A stretch of 64,000 nucleotides of DNA, taken from positions 2,232,001 through 2,296,000 of the forward strand of contig NZ_CP025113.1 of assembly GCF_002831585.1 (NCBI RefSeq), in the 5' to 3' direction. Positions 45,700-53,244 of the stretch are shown here, piece after piece. Each line of letters starts with the position of its first letter. Position 1 is the stretch's first letter. The position numbers were made by a program, and so were the translations under genes. This DNA comes from Bradyrhizobium sp. SK17. Its GTDB lineage: Bacteria > Pseudomonadota > Alphaproteobacteria > Rhizobiales > Xanthobacteraceae. A model generated the notes under the pieces. That model was not told where the DNA came from and made no database searches. It saw only the letters and a list, made by a program, of their open reading frames with translations.

Positions 45700-46125
45700 C
45701 TAGCTGTCGTTCTTCAGAATCTTGAACACGCCATTGGCCATCGCGATGCAGCGCTTGTCGACGGTCACCTCGGCGGTGATGAAGATCAGGCTGCGGGTCG
45801 AACGCACCACGCGCGGCCGCGTCGTCAGGATCTCGCCGATCTTGCCGGCTTCGACGAAATGGGTGTCGAGCTGCACCGTCGCAAGCGTCGGCTTGCCCGA
45901 CACGAAGCGCGCCGCCATGCCGCAGGCGCGGTCGGCGAAGGTCATGATCACGCCGCCCTGCACGAGGCCGCGGCGATTGTGATGCTTGTCCTCGGTGATC
46001 AGCGCGAGCTCGAGCGAGCCGTCCTTCAGCCGCTCCCACAACGGACCGATCAGCGACAGGAAGCCCGTGGTTTCCGCGACCTTCCAGCCGTCGGATTTGA
46101 GTTTGTCCGCGGCCTTGGCCGTCAT
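45700..46125 (-). CDS. PaaI-family hotdog thioesterase
   Basis: A 141-residue hotdog-fold protein. HHNRRGLVQGGVIMTFADRA carries the substrate-binding helix, followed by TVQLDTHFVEAGKIGEI and SLIFITAEVTVD. Members hydrolyse acyl- or aryl-CoA esters. First gene of a two-gene operon with the aldo/keto reductase, divergent from the Nudix gene by 86 bases. Confidence 0.9.
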   Translation of the reverse strand: MTAKAADKLKSDGWKVAETTGFLSLIGPLWERLKDGSLELALITEDKHHNRRGLVQGGVIMTFADRACGMAARFVSGKPTLATVQLDTHFVEAGKIGEILTTRPRVVRSTRSLIFITAEVTVDKRCIAMANGVFKILKNDS

Positions 46126-46211
46126 GTGATGGAGCCCGTTCGTTGAGTGATCGCAGGAGGCATGTCGTTCCGGTCATTTCATCAAACGCTGACGTGGTGT
46201 AGTCAAGATCA

Positions 46212-46841
46212 ATGGTCCGCACATTTGACGATGCCACCCGGCGGAATATCGCAGAGCTCTGCGCCGCGTTCGCACGCCTCGCGCCGGCGGATGCGGCGCC
46301 GACGCTGAAGCGCGCGGCGGTCGCGATCGCGCTGACCGAAAGCGACGACGACGGCGGCACCGCGTTCCTGCTGACCCGCCGCAGCGCCAGCCTGCGCGCC
46401 CATAGCGCGCAATGGGCACTGCCGGGCGGCCGCTGCGATGCCGGCGAGACGCAGGCCGAGACCGCGCTGCGTGAACTGCATGAGGAGCTTGGGCTTGCGC
46501 TGTCCGCGCGCGACGTGCTCGGCATGCTCGACGATTATCCGACGCGGTCCGGCTATCTGATCACGCCGGTGGTGGTCTGGGCCGGCGCGCATGCGGCGAT
46601 CACGCCGAACCCGGACGAGGTTGCGTCGGTGCATCGCATCGGCCTCGATGCGATCGAGGCCAGCGACGCGTTCAGCTTCGTCATGATTCCGGAAAGCTCG
46701 CGGCGCGTGATCCGGTTCCGGCTCGGTGGCCAGCAGATCCATGCGCCGACTGCGGCGTTGATCTATCAGTTCCGCGAGGTGCTGGCCGGGCGCAACACCC
46801 GCGTCGCCGATCTCGAGCAGCCGGTGTTCGCCTGGAAGTGA
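46212..46841 (+). CDS. Nudix hydrolase, probable CoA pyrophosphatase
   Basis: A 209-residue Nudix enzyme. The Nudix box runs from GGRCDAGETQAETALRELHE into ELGL (72-95), preceded by LLTRRSASLRAHSAQWALPG, the extra UPF0035-type pattern seen in CoA/ADP-ribose pyrophosphatases (NudL/YeaB). All metal-binding Glu are present. The product of CoA cleavage would be 4'-phosphopantetheine and 3',5'-ADP. Next to a CoA thioesterase, though divergent. Confidence 0.9.
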   Translation: MVRTFDDATRRNIAELCAAFARLAPADAAPTLKRAAVAIALTESDDDGGTAFLLTRRSASLRAHSAQWALPGGRCDAGETQAETALRELHEELGLALSARDVLGMLDDYPTRSGYLITPVVVWAGAHAAITPNPDEVASVHRIGLDAIEASDAFSFVMIPESSRRVIRFRLGGQQIHAPTAALIYQFREVLAGRNTRVADLEQPVFAWK

Positions 46842-46996
46842 CGTTCATCAGACGCGACGGCGCACAGCTTCTCCACGATTCTGTGCGGGGAACACCGCAT
46901 TGTGGCGAAAATCCTGAACGTGATCGCGGCATCCCGCCGCCCGCGCCCCGAACAATTCCGGGCTGACTTCGCGGCCGCGCTTGCTACAACGAGGTC

Positions 46997-48193
46997 ATGC
47001 GCCCGCAATTGATTCGCCTCTCGTCAGGACTTGTCGCGCTTGCGCTCGTTGCCAGCGCGCCGTCGGTGTTGGCCGGCGAGGCCGATGCGCTGCCGCCTTC
47101 CGTCGCCAATGCGATGGCGCAGGCATCGCCGCAGGCGATCATGGAGTATCGCCGCAAGCTTCAGGAGTACCAGGAGGCGCGCGCCGCCTTCGAGCAGGAC
47201 GCCAGCGCCTATTGGGGTGCGATCGCCGACAAGCGGCGCGGCCGCAATGCCAAGCGCCGCGATCGCGTGCAGATCACGCTCGACGATTACGTGCTGCAAC
47301 AGCCGCCGGTCTATGAGGGGCCGAAGCGGCCGGTCAATCCTGCGCCGGAAGAAGAGGGCGGCAAGCCGCCGCGTCCGACGAAAACGCTGCCGGTGGCGGC
47401 GGATCTGGTCCGGGCGGCGGCCGAGCATTTCCAGTTCGCGCCGCAGCGGCCGACCTCGGAGGTCGAGTTCAAGCGCGCCTATGCGCGTTACGCGCGCGCC
47501 GCAGGGCTGACGCCGGAGCAGGCGGTGCGGGTCTATTCGTTCGAGACCGGCGGCACCGGCAATTACGACGTGCAGGCGGGCATCGAGCATGGCGGCAAGC
47601 GCGCCATCTCCACCGCGATGGGCTACAACCAGCTGCTCACCACCAACACCGTCGAGCTATTGGCCGAGCAGGGCCATGAATTCGTGCGCGACCTGACCGA
47701 GCGGGTGGCGCGGACGCAGGGGCCGGCGCGCAAGGCGATGGAGCACAAGCTCGCGGTGCTGAAGAAGATGGTCGCGTTCACGCGCACCGTGCCCGACGAC
47801 TGGTCGGCGCATGCGCGGCTGGCCGACACGCCGCAAGGCTGGGCGTGTCACGCCATGGTGCTCGACATCGATGTCGGCCCGATGCTGCAAACCCACAAGC
47901 TGCTGACCTCGGTGATCTTCGCGCGCAACAAGGGCTACAGCCGGCCGCTGACCGCGGCCGAGCTCGAGATGATGAACCTGACCGGCGACGGCACCGGGCT
48001 CGACATGGTGACCATGCCGCAGGCGATGCGCGAACAGGTGCCGACCGCGAACTTCTTCCAGCGCTCGGGCTACGAGCGCAACCCGGTCGCGATCCGCCAC
48101 AACACGGTGGCGAGGCTGCTCGCCGTCACCAACGAGCGGATGGACGTCAACAGCAACAAACCCGGCGCCAGGGAATTGGCCGCCGCGTTCTGA
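46997..48193 (+). CDS. Secreted lysozyme/transglycosylase-like hypothetical protein
   Basis: A 398-residue exported protein; signal peptide MRPQLIRLSSGLVALALVAS with a cut near VLAGEA. Residues 45-110 are basic and helical with a Pro-rich linker (VYEGPKRPVNPAPEEEGGKP). The second half contains VYSFETGGTGNYDVQAGIEH and AISTAMGYNQLLTTNTVELL. The Glu followed by G-N-Y and by A-M-G-Y-N-Q resembles the catalytic region of soluble lytic transglycosylases. I consider a murein-active enzyme likely but unproven. GAGG lies 4 bases before the start. Confidence 0.8.
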   Translation: MRPQLIRLSSGLVALALVASAPSVLAGEADALPPSVANAMAQASPQAIMEYRRKLQEYQEARAAFEQDASAYWGAIADKRRGRNAKRRDRVQITLDDYVLQQPPVYEGPKRPVNPAPEEEGGKPPRPTKTLPVAADLVRAAAEHFQFAPQRPTSEVEFKRAYARYARAAGLTPEQAVRVYSFETGGTGNYDVQAGIEHGGKRAISTAMGYNQLLTTNTVELLAEQGHEFVRDLTERVARTQGPARKAMEHKLAVLKKMVAFTRTVPDDWSAHARLADTPQGWACHAMVLDIDVGPMLQTHKLLTSVIFARNKGYSRPLTAAELEMMNLTGDGTGLDMVTMPQAMREQVPTANFFQRSGYERNPVAIRHNTVARLLAVTNERMDVNSNKPGARELAAAF

Positions 48194-48219
48194 ACTCTGC
48201 CGAAAACCGTCAGAGTATT

Positions 48220-48246
48220 TCCGGTTCTGATTGAATCAGGACCGGA
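48220..48246. repeat. Palindromic repeat/terminator
   Basis: TCCGGTTCTGATT and AATCAGGACCGGA pair with one mismatch. The CCGGTTCTGATTGAATC core is a repeat I recall from many Bradyrhizobium intergenic regions. It lies after the transglycosylase-like gene and before a convergent gene. Confidence 0.65.
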
Positions 48247-48312
48247 GCCCGAGACGCTTCTCTCGATGCGTTTACATCACGCGAACCGGCCTCAACTTCG
48301 CTCGAAAGCGCT

Positions 48313-48612
48313 CTAATTCGAGCCGAACATGAACTTTCCGCTGCCTTCGAGATAGGGACCGGAGCGCATGTAGAGCTGGCCGTTCTGGCCGATGAAGAAC
48401 AGCGTCCCCTTCGGCACCTTCTTGGCGCCCTTCAGCAAGGTGCCGGCATTGTTGGTCCCCATCTTGTAGGCCCAGGTCTTGCCGTCCTTGTCATAGGCGT
48501 AGCCCATGTCGGACTTCAACTCCCAGGGCGCGGCTTCCTGCGCGAATGCATATGTCGTCATCGCGGCAAGGGTTGCGGTCGTAAAAAAGGTCTTGGTCAA
48601 AAAATGCGTCAT
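48313..48612 (-). CDS. Small secreted protein, unknown function
   Basis: A 99-residue protein from the ATG at 48612 (GGAGG 4 bases upstream). Signal peptide MTHFLTKTFFTTATLAAMTT, cut near YAFAQ. The mature part has DMGYAYDKDGKTWAYKMGTN and FIGQNGQLYMRSGPYLEGSG, an all-beta-looking small domain. No family recognised. Divergent from the next secreted protein gene. Confidence 0.8.
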   Translation of the reverse strand: MTHFLTKTFFTTATLAAMTTYAFAQEAAPWELKSDMGYAYDKDGKTWAYKMGTNNAGTLLKGAKKVPKGTLFFIGQNGQLYMRSGPYLEGSGKFMFGSN

Positions 48613-48814
48613 GATCCCTCCGGCCGAAAAACGGCGTCGTCCCCACGCTTTTGAACAAATCACGAACGCCATTCGCGCGTCAATACGACAATCAGTCCGA
48701 CCGCTCACGGAGAACGGCGACTTTGTGATTTCCCGCATCAAGCTTGGCGACTATCTTCGCGTTACCGTCTACAAACGCTTCGATTGCCGGAAGCACCACC
48801 TTGGGATGATCAGG

Positions 48815-49294
48815 ATGAACCACGTCATGAAGATCGGTATCGGTGTCGCTCTGTCATTCGTGGCGCTGGCGTCAGTCGCGCAGGCGGATGAGTTCAAGCT
48901 ATCCAACAACCAGCGGATCTCCTGCAGCCGTGGCCTGTCCGCCGGCAAGCTCAAGACGTCGACCTGCAAATCCTACGCTTATTTGTTCAACGTCAAGACC
49001 TCGGAGTACTTCCGCTGCCAGGTGTCGCTGGCGCTGACGCAGGACAACAAGGAGGTCATCAACGTCCAGGCCGACGGCAGCTGCACCAAGAAGCCGCGCA
49101 TCTTCGAGACCGATGGCAATTATACGTTCGACGCCACCGAGACCGAGCCACCGAACACCAACTCGTTTTTCGGCACCGGCGGCTATGCGATCTGGGCAAG
49201 CGACACCACCACCCAGAAGATCCGTGGCTGCATCACGATTTCTTCCGGCCTCGGCTCCGACATCTCGAAATGCCTCGACATGACGTTTCAGTGA
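48815..49294 (+). CDS. Secreted Cys-containing hypothetical protein
   Basis: About 159 residues; start at 48815 (or 48827). Signal peptide within MKIGIGVALSFVALASVAQA. The mature part carries five Cys (RISCSRGL, TSTCKSY, FRCQVS, GSCTKK, RGCITI and a sixth in SKCLDM), suggesting disulfides. Blocks ETDGNYTFDATETEPPNTNS and YAIWASDTTTQKIRG. No known family. It ends 13 bases before the aldolase gene, so read-through is likely. Confidence 0.75.
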   Translation: MNHVMKIGIGVALSFVALASVAQADEFKLSNNQRISCSRGLSAGKLKTSTCKSYAYLFNVKTSEYFRCQVSLALTQDNKEVINVQADGSCTKKPRIFETDGNYTFDATETEPPNTNSFFGTGGYAIWASDTTTQKIRGCITISSGLGSDISKCLDMTFQ

Positions 49295-49307
49295 CGGTGA
49301 GGGCGGC

Positions 49308-50213
49308 GTGACGCGCAAGCTGCGCCCGGCCTCGCTGTGCCGCTCCTGGCTGTTTCTCGAAGGCGCCAACGAGCAGGTGCTGCAACACGCCGCCGCCAGT
49401 GGCGCCGACGTGCTGATACACGAGCTCGAGGACTTCACCCCGCCATCGCTGCGCCCAAAGGCGCGGGCGCTGGCGGCCGATCTCTACGCGGCCTGGCGCG
49501 ACCAGAGCGTGGTGGTCGCGGTCCGCGTCAACCCACTCGATCAGGACGGCATGGATGACCTTGCCGCCGTGATGCGCGGCGGTCCGGATATCGTCGCGTT
49601 GCCGAAGGTCGCCGAGCCGCACCATGTCGCCCGGCTCGACGAGGCGGTGACGCGGTTCGAGCGCGACTACGGCATCGCCGAGGGATCGACGTCGCTGTTG
49701 CCGAACATCGAGTTCGCGCGCGGCCTGGTGCAGACCGGGGCGATCGCGGTGGCGAGCCGGCGCACCATCGGCTGCCTGATGGCGTCGGAAGATCTCGCCG
49801 CAGATCTTGGTGCCGAGCGCGGCAGCGATGGCCTCGAGCTCGCCTACGCACGGCAGCGCTTCATCGTCGAATGTCGTGCCGCGGGCGTCGTCGCGGTCGA
49901 TTGTCCCTACACCTGGAGCGATGCCGACGGCGTCGCGCGCGACACCGCCTGGGCGCGGCGGCTCGGCTACACCGCAAAGAGCCTGGTCGATCCCGCGCAT
50001 GCCGCCATCGTCAACGGCGTCCTCACGCCGGGCGCGGATGCGTTGCGCGAGGCGGGCAGGATCGTGGCCGCGTTCGAGGCGGCGCGGACGCAGGGCCTTG
50101 GCCGCGTCGAGCTCGACGGCTCGCTGCTTGAAGTGCCGACCTATTCCAACGCGAAACGGCTGATCGCGCGCGGCGAAGCGCTGCGCACGATCGATCGTGA
50201 CACGGAGACCTGA
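49308..50213 (+). CDS. HpcH/HpaI aldolase/citrate lyase (CitE-like) family protein
   Basis: A 301-residue TIM-barrel lyase; GTG start with GAGGG upstream. Family signs: LCRSWLFLEGANEQVLQHAA, VLIHELEDFTPPSLRPKARA (metal-region residues), VAVRVNPLDQDGMDDL, and VALPKVAEPHHVARLDEAV. The C-terminal LGYTAKSLVDPAHAAIVNGV matches the CitE-like motif. Members cleave or form C-C bonds in acyl-CoA or oxaloacid substrates; exact reaction unknown. Confidence 0.9.
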   Translation: MTRKLRPASLCRSWLFLEGANEQVLQHAAASGADVLIHELEDFTPPSLRPKARALAADLYAAWRDQSVVVAVRVNPLDQDGMDDLAAVMRGGPDIVALPKVAEPHHVARLDEAVTRFERDYGIAEGSTSLLPNIEFARGLVQTGAIAVASRRTIGCLMASEDLAADLGAERGSDGLELAYARQRFIVECRAAGVVAVDCPYTWSDADGVARDTAWARRLGYTAKSLVDPAHAAIVNGVLTPGADALREAGRIVAAFEAARTQGLGRVELDGSLLEVPTYSNAKRLIARGEALRTIDRDTET

Positions 50214-50227
50214 CGCGCGGTGTCGCG

Positions 50228-51442
50228 TCAGGACGCCGATTCTTTTTCCGAGAAGTGCATGCGCGAGCGGGCGAACTTCTTGACGCCCATCGGCTTGCCG
50301 AACAGATAGCCCTGGACCTGATCGAAATCCATGTCGTGCGCGGCGAGAAAATCCGCGCGGGTCTCGATGCCCTGGGCCACCACCTGCGCGTCGCTGTCAT
50401 GGGCGAGCTCCACGATCCGCCGGCACACGGTCTGCTTCAGCCGCTGATCCGCGCAGCCGGTGACGTATTGATGGTCGACCTTGAGCTGGACGAAGGGGAA
50501 GTTCGGCAGTCCGAGCAGCGACGGCCAGTTGGCGCCGACATTGTCGATCGAGATGCCGATGTTGTGCAGCCCCACGCGACGCGCGACATCGGTCGCCAGC
50601 TCCAGATTGTCGACCACCTCGGTGCTGTCGATCTCGATCAGCAGGCCGCCGAACGCGGCGTGATCCGGCATCCGGCGGCACAGTTCGCGCACCGCGTCGT
50701 CGTCGGCGAGGAACGAGATCGGCAGATTGATCGAGAGATTGACCGGTCCGATCTGCTCCAGCAGATAGCGCCAGTCCTCGATCGCGCGATCGATCACGAA
50801 CTCCGACAGCGCATGGAAATGCGGATCGCCTTCATCGGGAATGAAATAGGCCGGCGGCACCACGCCCCAGGCCGGATGGCGCATCCGGATCAGCGCCTCG
50901 GCGCCGCTCGGAACCAGCGTCCGGAGATGGATTTTCTGCTGATACCACAGCTCCAGCCAGCCGGCCTTCAGCGCTTCGGGCACGTCCACCGCGGGGCTCG
51001 GCGCGGGCTCGAGCGGCAGCAGTGACGCCAGGCTGTCACGCAGGGTTCCGGCACTGAACGGGGTCGACAGCGCCGGCAGCATGGCGATGCCATATTCATC
51101 GCCGATCTGCCGGACCGCCTTGACGATGATCGAGTCCGGTTGCCCGATCACGAGGACCTTGCCGCCGTAGTCCTTTCTCACCAAAGTCTCGAGAATTTTA
51201 CTGACTTCGATGCCGTCCACGGAGACGCCGAGCACCAGAAGATCGGGCCGTTCCGCATCGAGAACGGCGTCGAGTTCCAATGCCTGACTGCATTCACTGG
51301 TGATGAAGCCGAGGTCTTCCAGGGCCTCTGCGAGGAAGGTTCGAAGGTGTTTTTTGCTGTCCGCAATGCATGCGCGCGGGGTCAGCTTGCGATGTCCGAA
51401 CCAGCCGGCCCGTGTGTGTGCGATGTGACTGATGTGATTCAT
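50228..51442 (-). CDS. Degenerate receiver-EAL domain protein
   Basis: A 404-residue signalling protein. The N-terminal receiver-like domain (about 20-145) has RPDLLVLGVSVDG where receivers have the phospho-acceptor Asp, so Gly replaces it. The C-terminal EAL domain has SGAEALIRMRHPAWG and NLSINLPISFLAD. The metal-binding DDFG motif is DNVGANWPSL, while LKVDHQYV and VVAQGIETR are kept. Loss of one Asp suggests weak or no phosphodiesterase activity. It may work as a c-di-GMP or protein-binding module. Monocistronic, upstream gap 51443-52119. Confidence 0.88.
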   Translation of the reverse strand: MNHISHIAHTRAGWFGHRKLTPRACIADSKKHLRTFLAEALEDLGFITSECSQALELDAVLDAERPDLLVLGVSVDGIEVSKILETLVRKDYGGKVLVIGQPDSIIVKAVRQIGDEYGIAMLPALSTPFSAGTLRDSLASLLPLEPAPSPAVDVPEALKAGWLELWYQQKIHLRTLVPSGAEALIRMRHPAWGVVPPAYFIPDEGDPHFHALSEFVIDRAIEDWRYLLEQIGPVNLSINLPISFLADDDAVRELCRRMPDHAAFGGLLIEIDSTEVVDNLELATDVARRVGLHNIGISIDNVGANWPSLLGLPNFPFVQLKVDHQYVTGCADQRLKQTVCRRIVELAHDSDAQVVAQGIETRADFLAAHDMDFDQVQGYLFGKPMGVKKFARSRMHFSEKESAS

Positions 51443-52119
51443 GCCCCGCCTTGTCCGTAGTTACCCCGGCCTGACTCGTACATCCTGGAGCGGCGGCAAT
51501 CATGGAATTTTCTGGTTCATACATTGATTGGCTCGCTAACCTTAAAGGATTCAATTCGAATCAAATGATGCTGGAATCGCCGTGTTTCTCCGCTGTCACG
51601 GGTGCAACAAATGCGTCATCCGACGTTCATGCGCGCGATCGAGCTGAATTCGAACGCGGGAAAAAAGCGCGCCGCGCATGTCTCATCGGGGGACGGCGTT
51701 AATGACTGTGTTGTCGCGCCAACGCCGGCGCCGAATTGCATCATTGTCGGACATCGGATCGCTTTCACGCGAGGTGATCCGTCGAATCGTCGCGGAGTTG
51801 CGACGGCGAATCGGATCACCGGTCGCGCGATGCCGACGCAGCACGCGTAACGTCGCGGTCGCCACTCGCAACGTCTCCGGCATCAAGGCACGGTCGCCGA
51901 TTGACCTCGAGACCTCGTCCCAGCGAGCGCCCGATGCATTGGCACGGCTGCAAGTAATACCTCGCGGCGTGATGGCCCATCTCCCAACCCGCTTGCGCGC
52001 AGAGTTCCCGTATCGGCCACGCGATGCGGCCTTCGGGATTTCAGTCACGTATGCGTCATTTGGATAGGTTGACCCGGCGGGGGTGTCCGGCCAATTTCCG
52101 GCCGGCTTAGGGGAGAATA
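51443..52119. other. Intergenic gap of 677 bases
   Basis: Divergent control region between the REC-EAL gene and the TAXI transporter genes. 51500-51580 is AT-rich and contains TTCGAATC dyads. Two open frames (51502-51702 and 51678-52067, plus strand) have no recognised similarity; the first starts MEFSGSYIDWLANLKGF with GGAG upstream and is a remote possibility. CCGGCC...GGCCGG near 52088-52108 could form a hairpin just ahead of the GGGGAG site at 52111. Confidence 0.5.
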
Positions 52120-53073
52120 ATGCTCATGAATTCAAGGTTGATGGCCGCTGCGATCGTGGCAGCCAGCGTTTTGTCGGCGCCCGTCGCGCAGGCCCAGCAG
52201 TTCATCAATGTGCTGACCGGCGGCACCTCCGGGGTCTACTATCCGCTCGGCGTCGCGATGGGGAAGATCTACGGCGAGAAGATTGCTGGCGTGAAGACCC
52301 AGGTGCAGGCGACCAAGGCTTCGGTCGAGAACCTGGTGCTGTTGCAGCAGGGCCGCGGCGAGATCGCCTTCACGCTCGGCGATTCGCTGAAGGCCGCCTG
52401 GGAAGGCGACGCTGAGGCCGGCTTCAAGACCAAGCTCGACAAGCTGCGCACCATCGGCGCGATCTATCCGAACTACATCCAGATCGTCGCCACCGCCGAA
52501 AGCGGCATCAAGACGCTGGCCGACCTCAAGGGCAAGAGCCTGTCGGTGGGCGCGCCGAAGTCCGGCACCGAGCTCAATTCGCGCGCGATCCTCGCGGCCG
52601 CCGGCATGAGCTACAAGGATCTCGGCAAGGTCGAGTATCTGCCGTTCGCCGAATCGGTCGACCTGATGAAGAACCGCCAGCTCAACGCCACGCTGCAATC
52701 GGCAGGCCTCGGCGTCGCCTCGCTGAAGGATCTCTCGACCTCGAGCGAGATCAACGTCGTCGCCGTGCCGAAGGAGACCGTCGACAAGATCGGCCCGCCC
52801 TTCGTTTCGGTGATCATCCCGGCCAATACCTATACCGGCCAGGACAAGGATGTGCCGACCGCGGCGGTCGTGAACTACCTGGTCACCTCCAGCGCGGTGT
52901 CGGACGACCTCGCCTATCAAATGACCAAGCTGGTCTACGAATCGTTGCCGGAACTCGCCAACGCGCATGCGGCGGGCAAGGAGATCAAGCTCGAGGCCGC
53001 CGCGACCGGCAGCCCGGTGCCGCTGCATCCCGGTGCGATCCGCTATTACAAGGAAAAGGGCTTGATCAAGTAA
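52120..53073 (+). CDS. TAXI family TRAP transporter solute-binding protein
   Basis: A 317-residue exported protein; signal peptide MLMNSRLMAAAIVAASVLSA, cut near AQAQQ. The mature start INVLTGGTSGVYYPLGVAMG and QATKASVENLVLLQQGRGEI are TAXI hallmarks, as is VGAPKSGTELNSRAIL. It delivers a substrate, often a dicarboxylate or amino acid such as glutamate, to the fused TRAP permease. GGGGAG 5 bases before the ATG. Confidence 0.95.
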   Translation: MLMNSRLMAAAIVAASVLSAPVAQAQQFINVLTGGTSGVYYPLGVAMGKIYGEKIAGVKTQVQATKASVENLVLLQQGRGEIAFTLGDSLKAAWEGDAEAGFKTKLDKLRTIGAIYPNYIQIVATAESGIKTLADLKGKSLSVGAPKSGTELNSRAILAAAGMSYKDLGKVEYLPFAESVDLMKNRQLNATLQSAGLGVASLKDLSTSSEINVVAVPKETVDKIGPPFVSVIIPANTYTGQDKDVPTAAVVNYLVTSSAVSDDLAYQMTKLVYESLPELANAHAAGKEIKLEAAATGSPVPLHPGAIRYYKEKGLIK

Positions 53074-53095
53074 GGCCGGTTGCGTTTCGAGGATG

Positions 53096-53176
53096 GATGG
53101 CCGGGCTTGACCCGGCCATCGATCTTTCTAAAGACTCTGATTTTCGATGGATGCGCGGGGCAAGCCCGCGCATGAC
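53096..53176. repeat. REP-like element with two palindromes
   Basis: GATGGCCGGG/CCCGGCCATC and GATGCGCGGG/CCCGCGCAT form two stems, about 40 bases apart. The same architecture (GCCGGGC...GGATGGCCGGG) occurs at 61230-61320. It sits between the binding-protein gene and the permease gene, so it may set their relative expression. Confidence 0.75.
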
Positions 53177-53244
53177 GTGCGAGGGGCGCGGTCGCGGCAC
53201 GACGCAGGTGCCCGGACCTCGTAGGCACGCCGGGGGACTGATAG

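Noticed and set aside
45689..46525. Extension of the aldo/keto reductase frame across the thioesterase gene
   Set aside because: Out-of-frame overlap with a clear PaaI-family gene; family start at 45688.
51502..52067. Two short plus-strand ORFs in the REC-EAL/TAXI gap
   Set aside because: No recognisable family, overlapping each other in different frames, Arg-rich composition; reported only as gap content.
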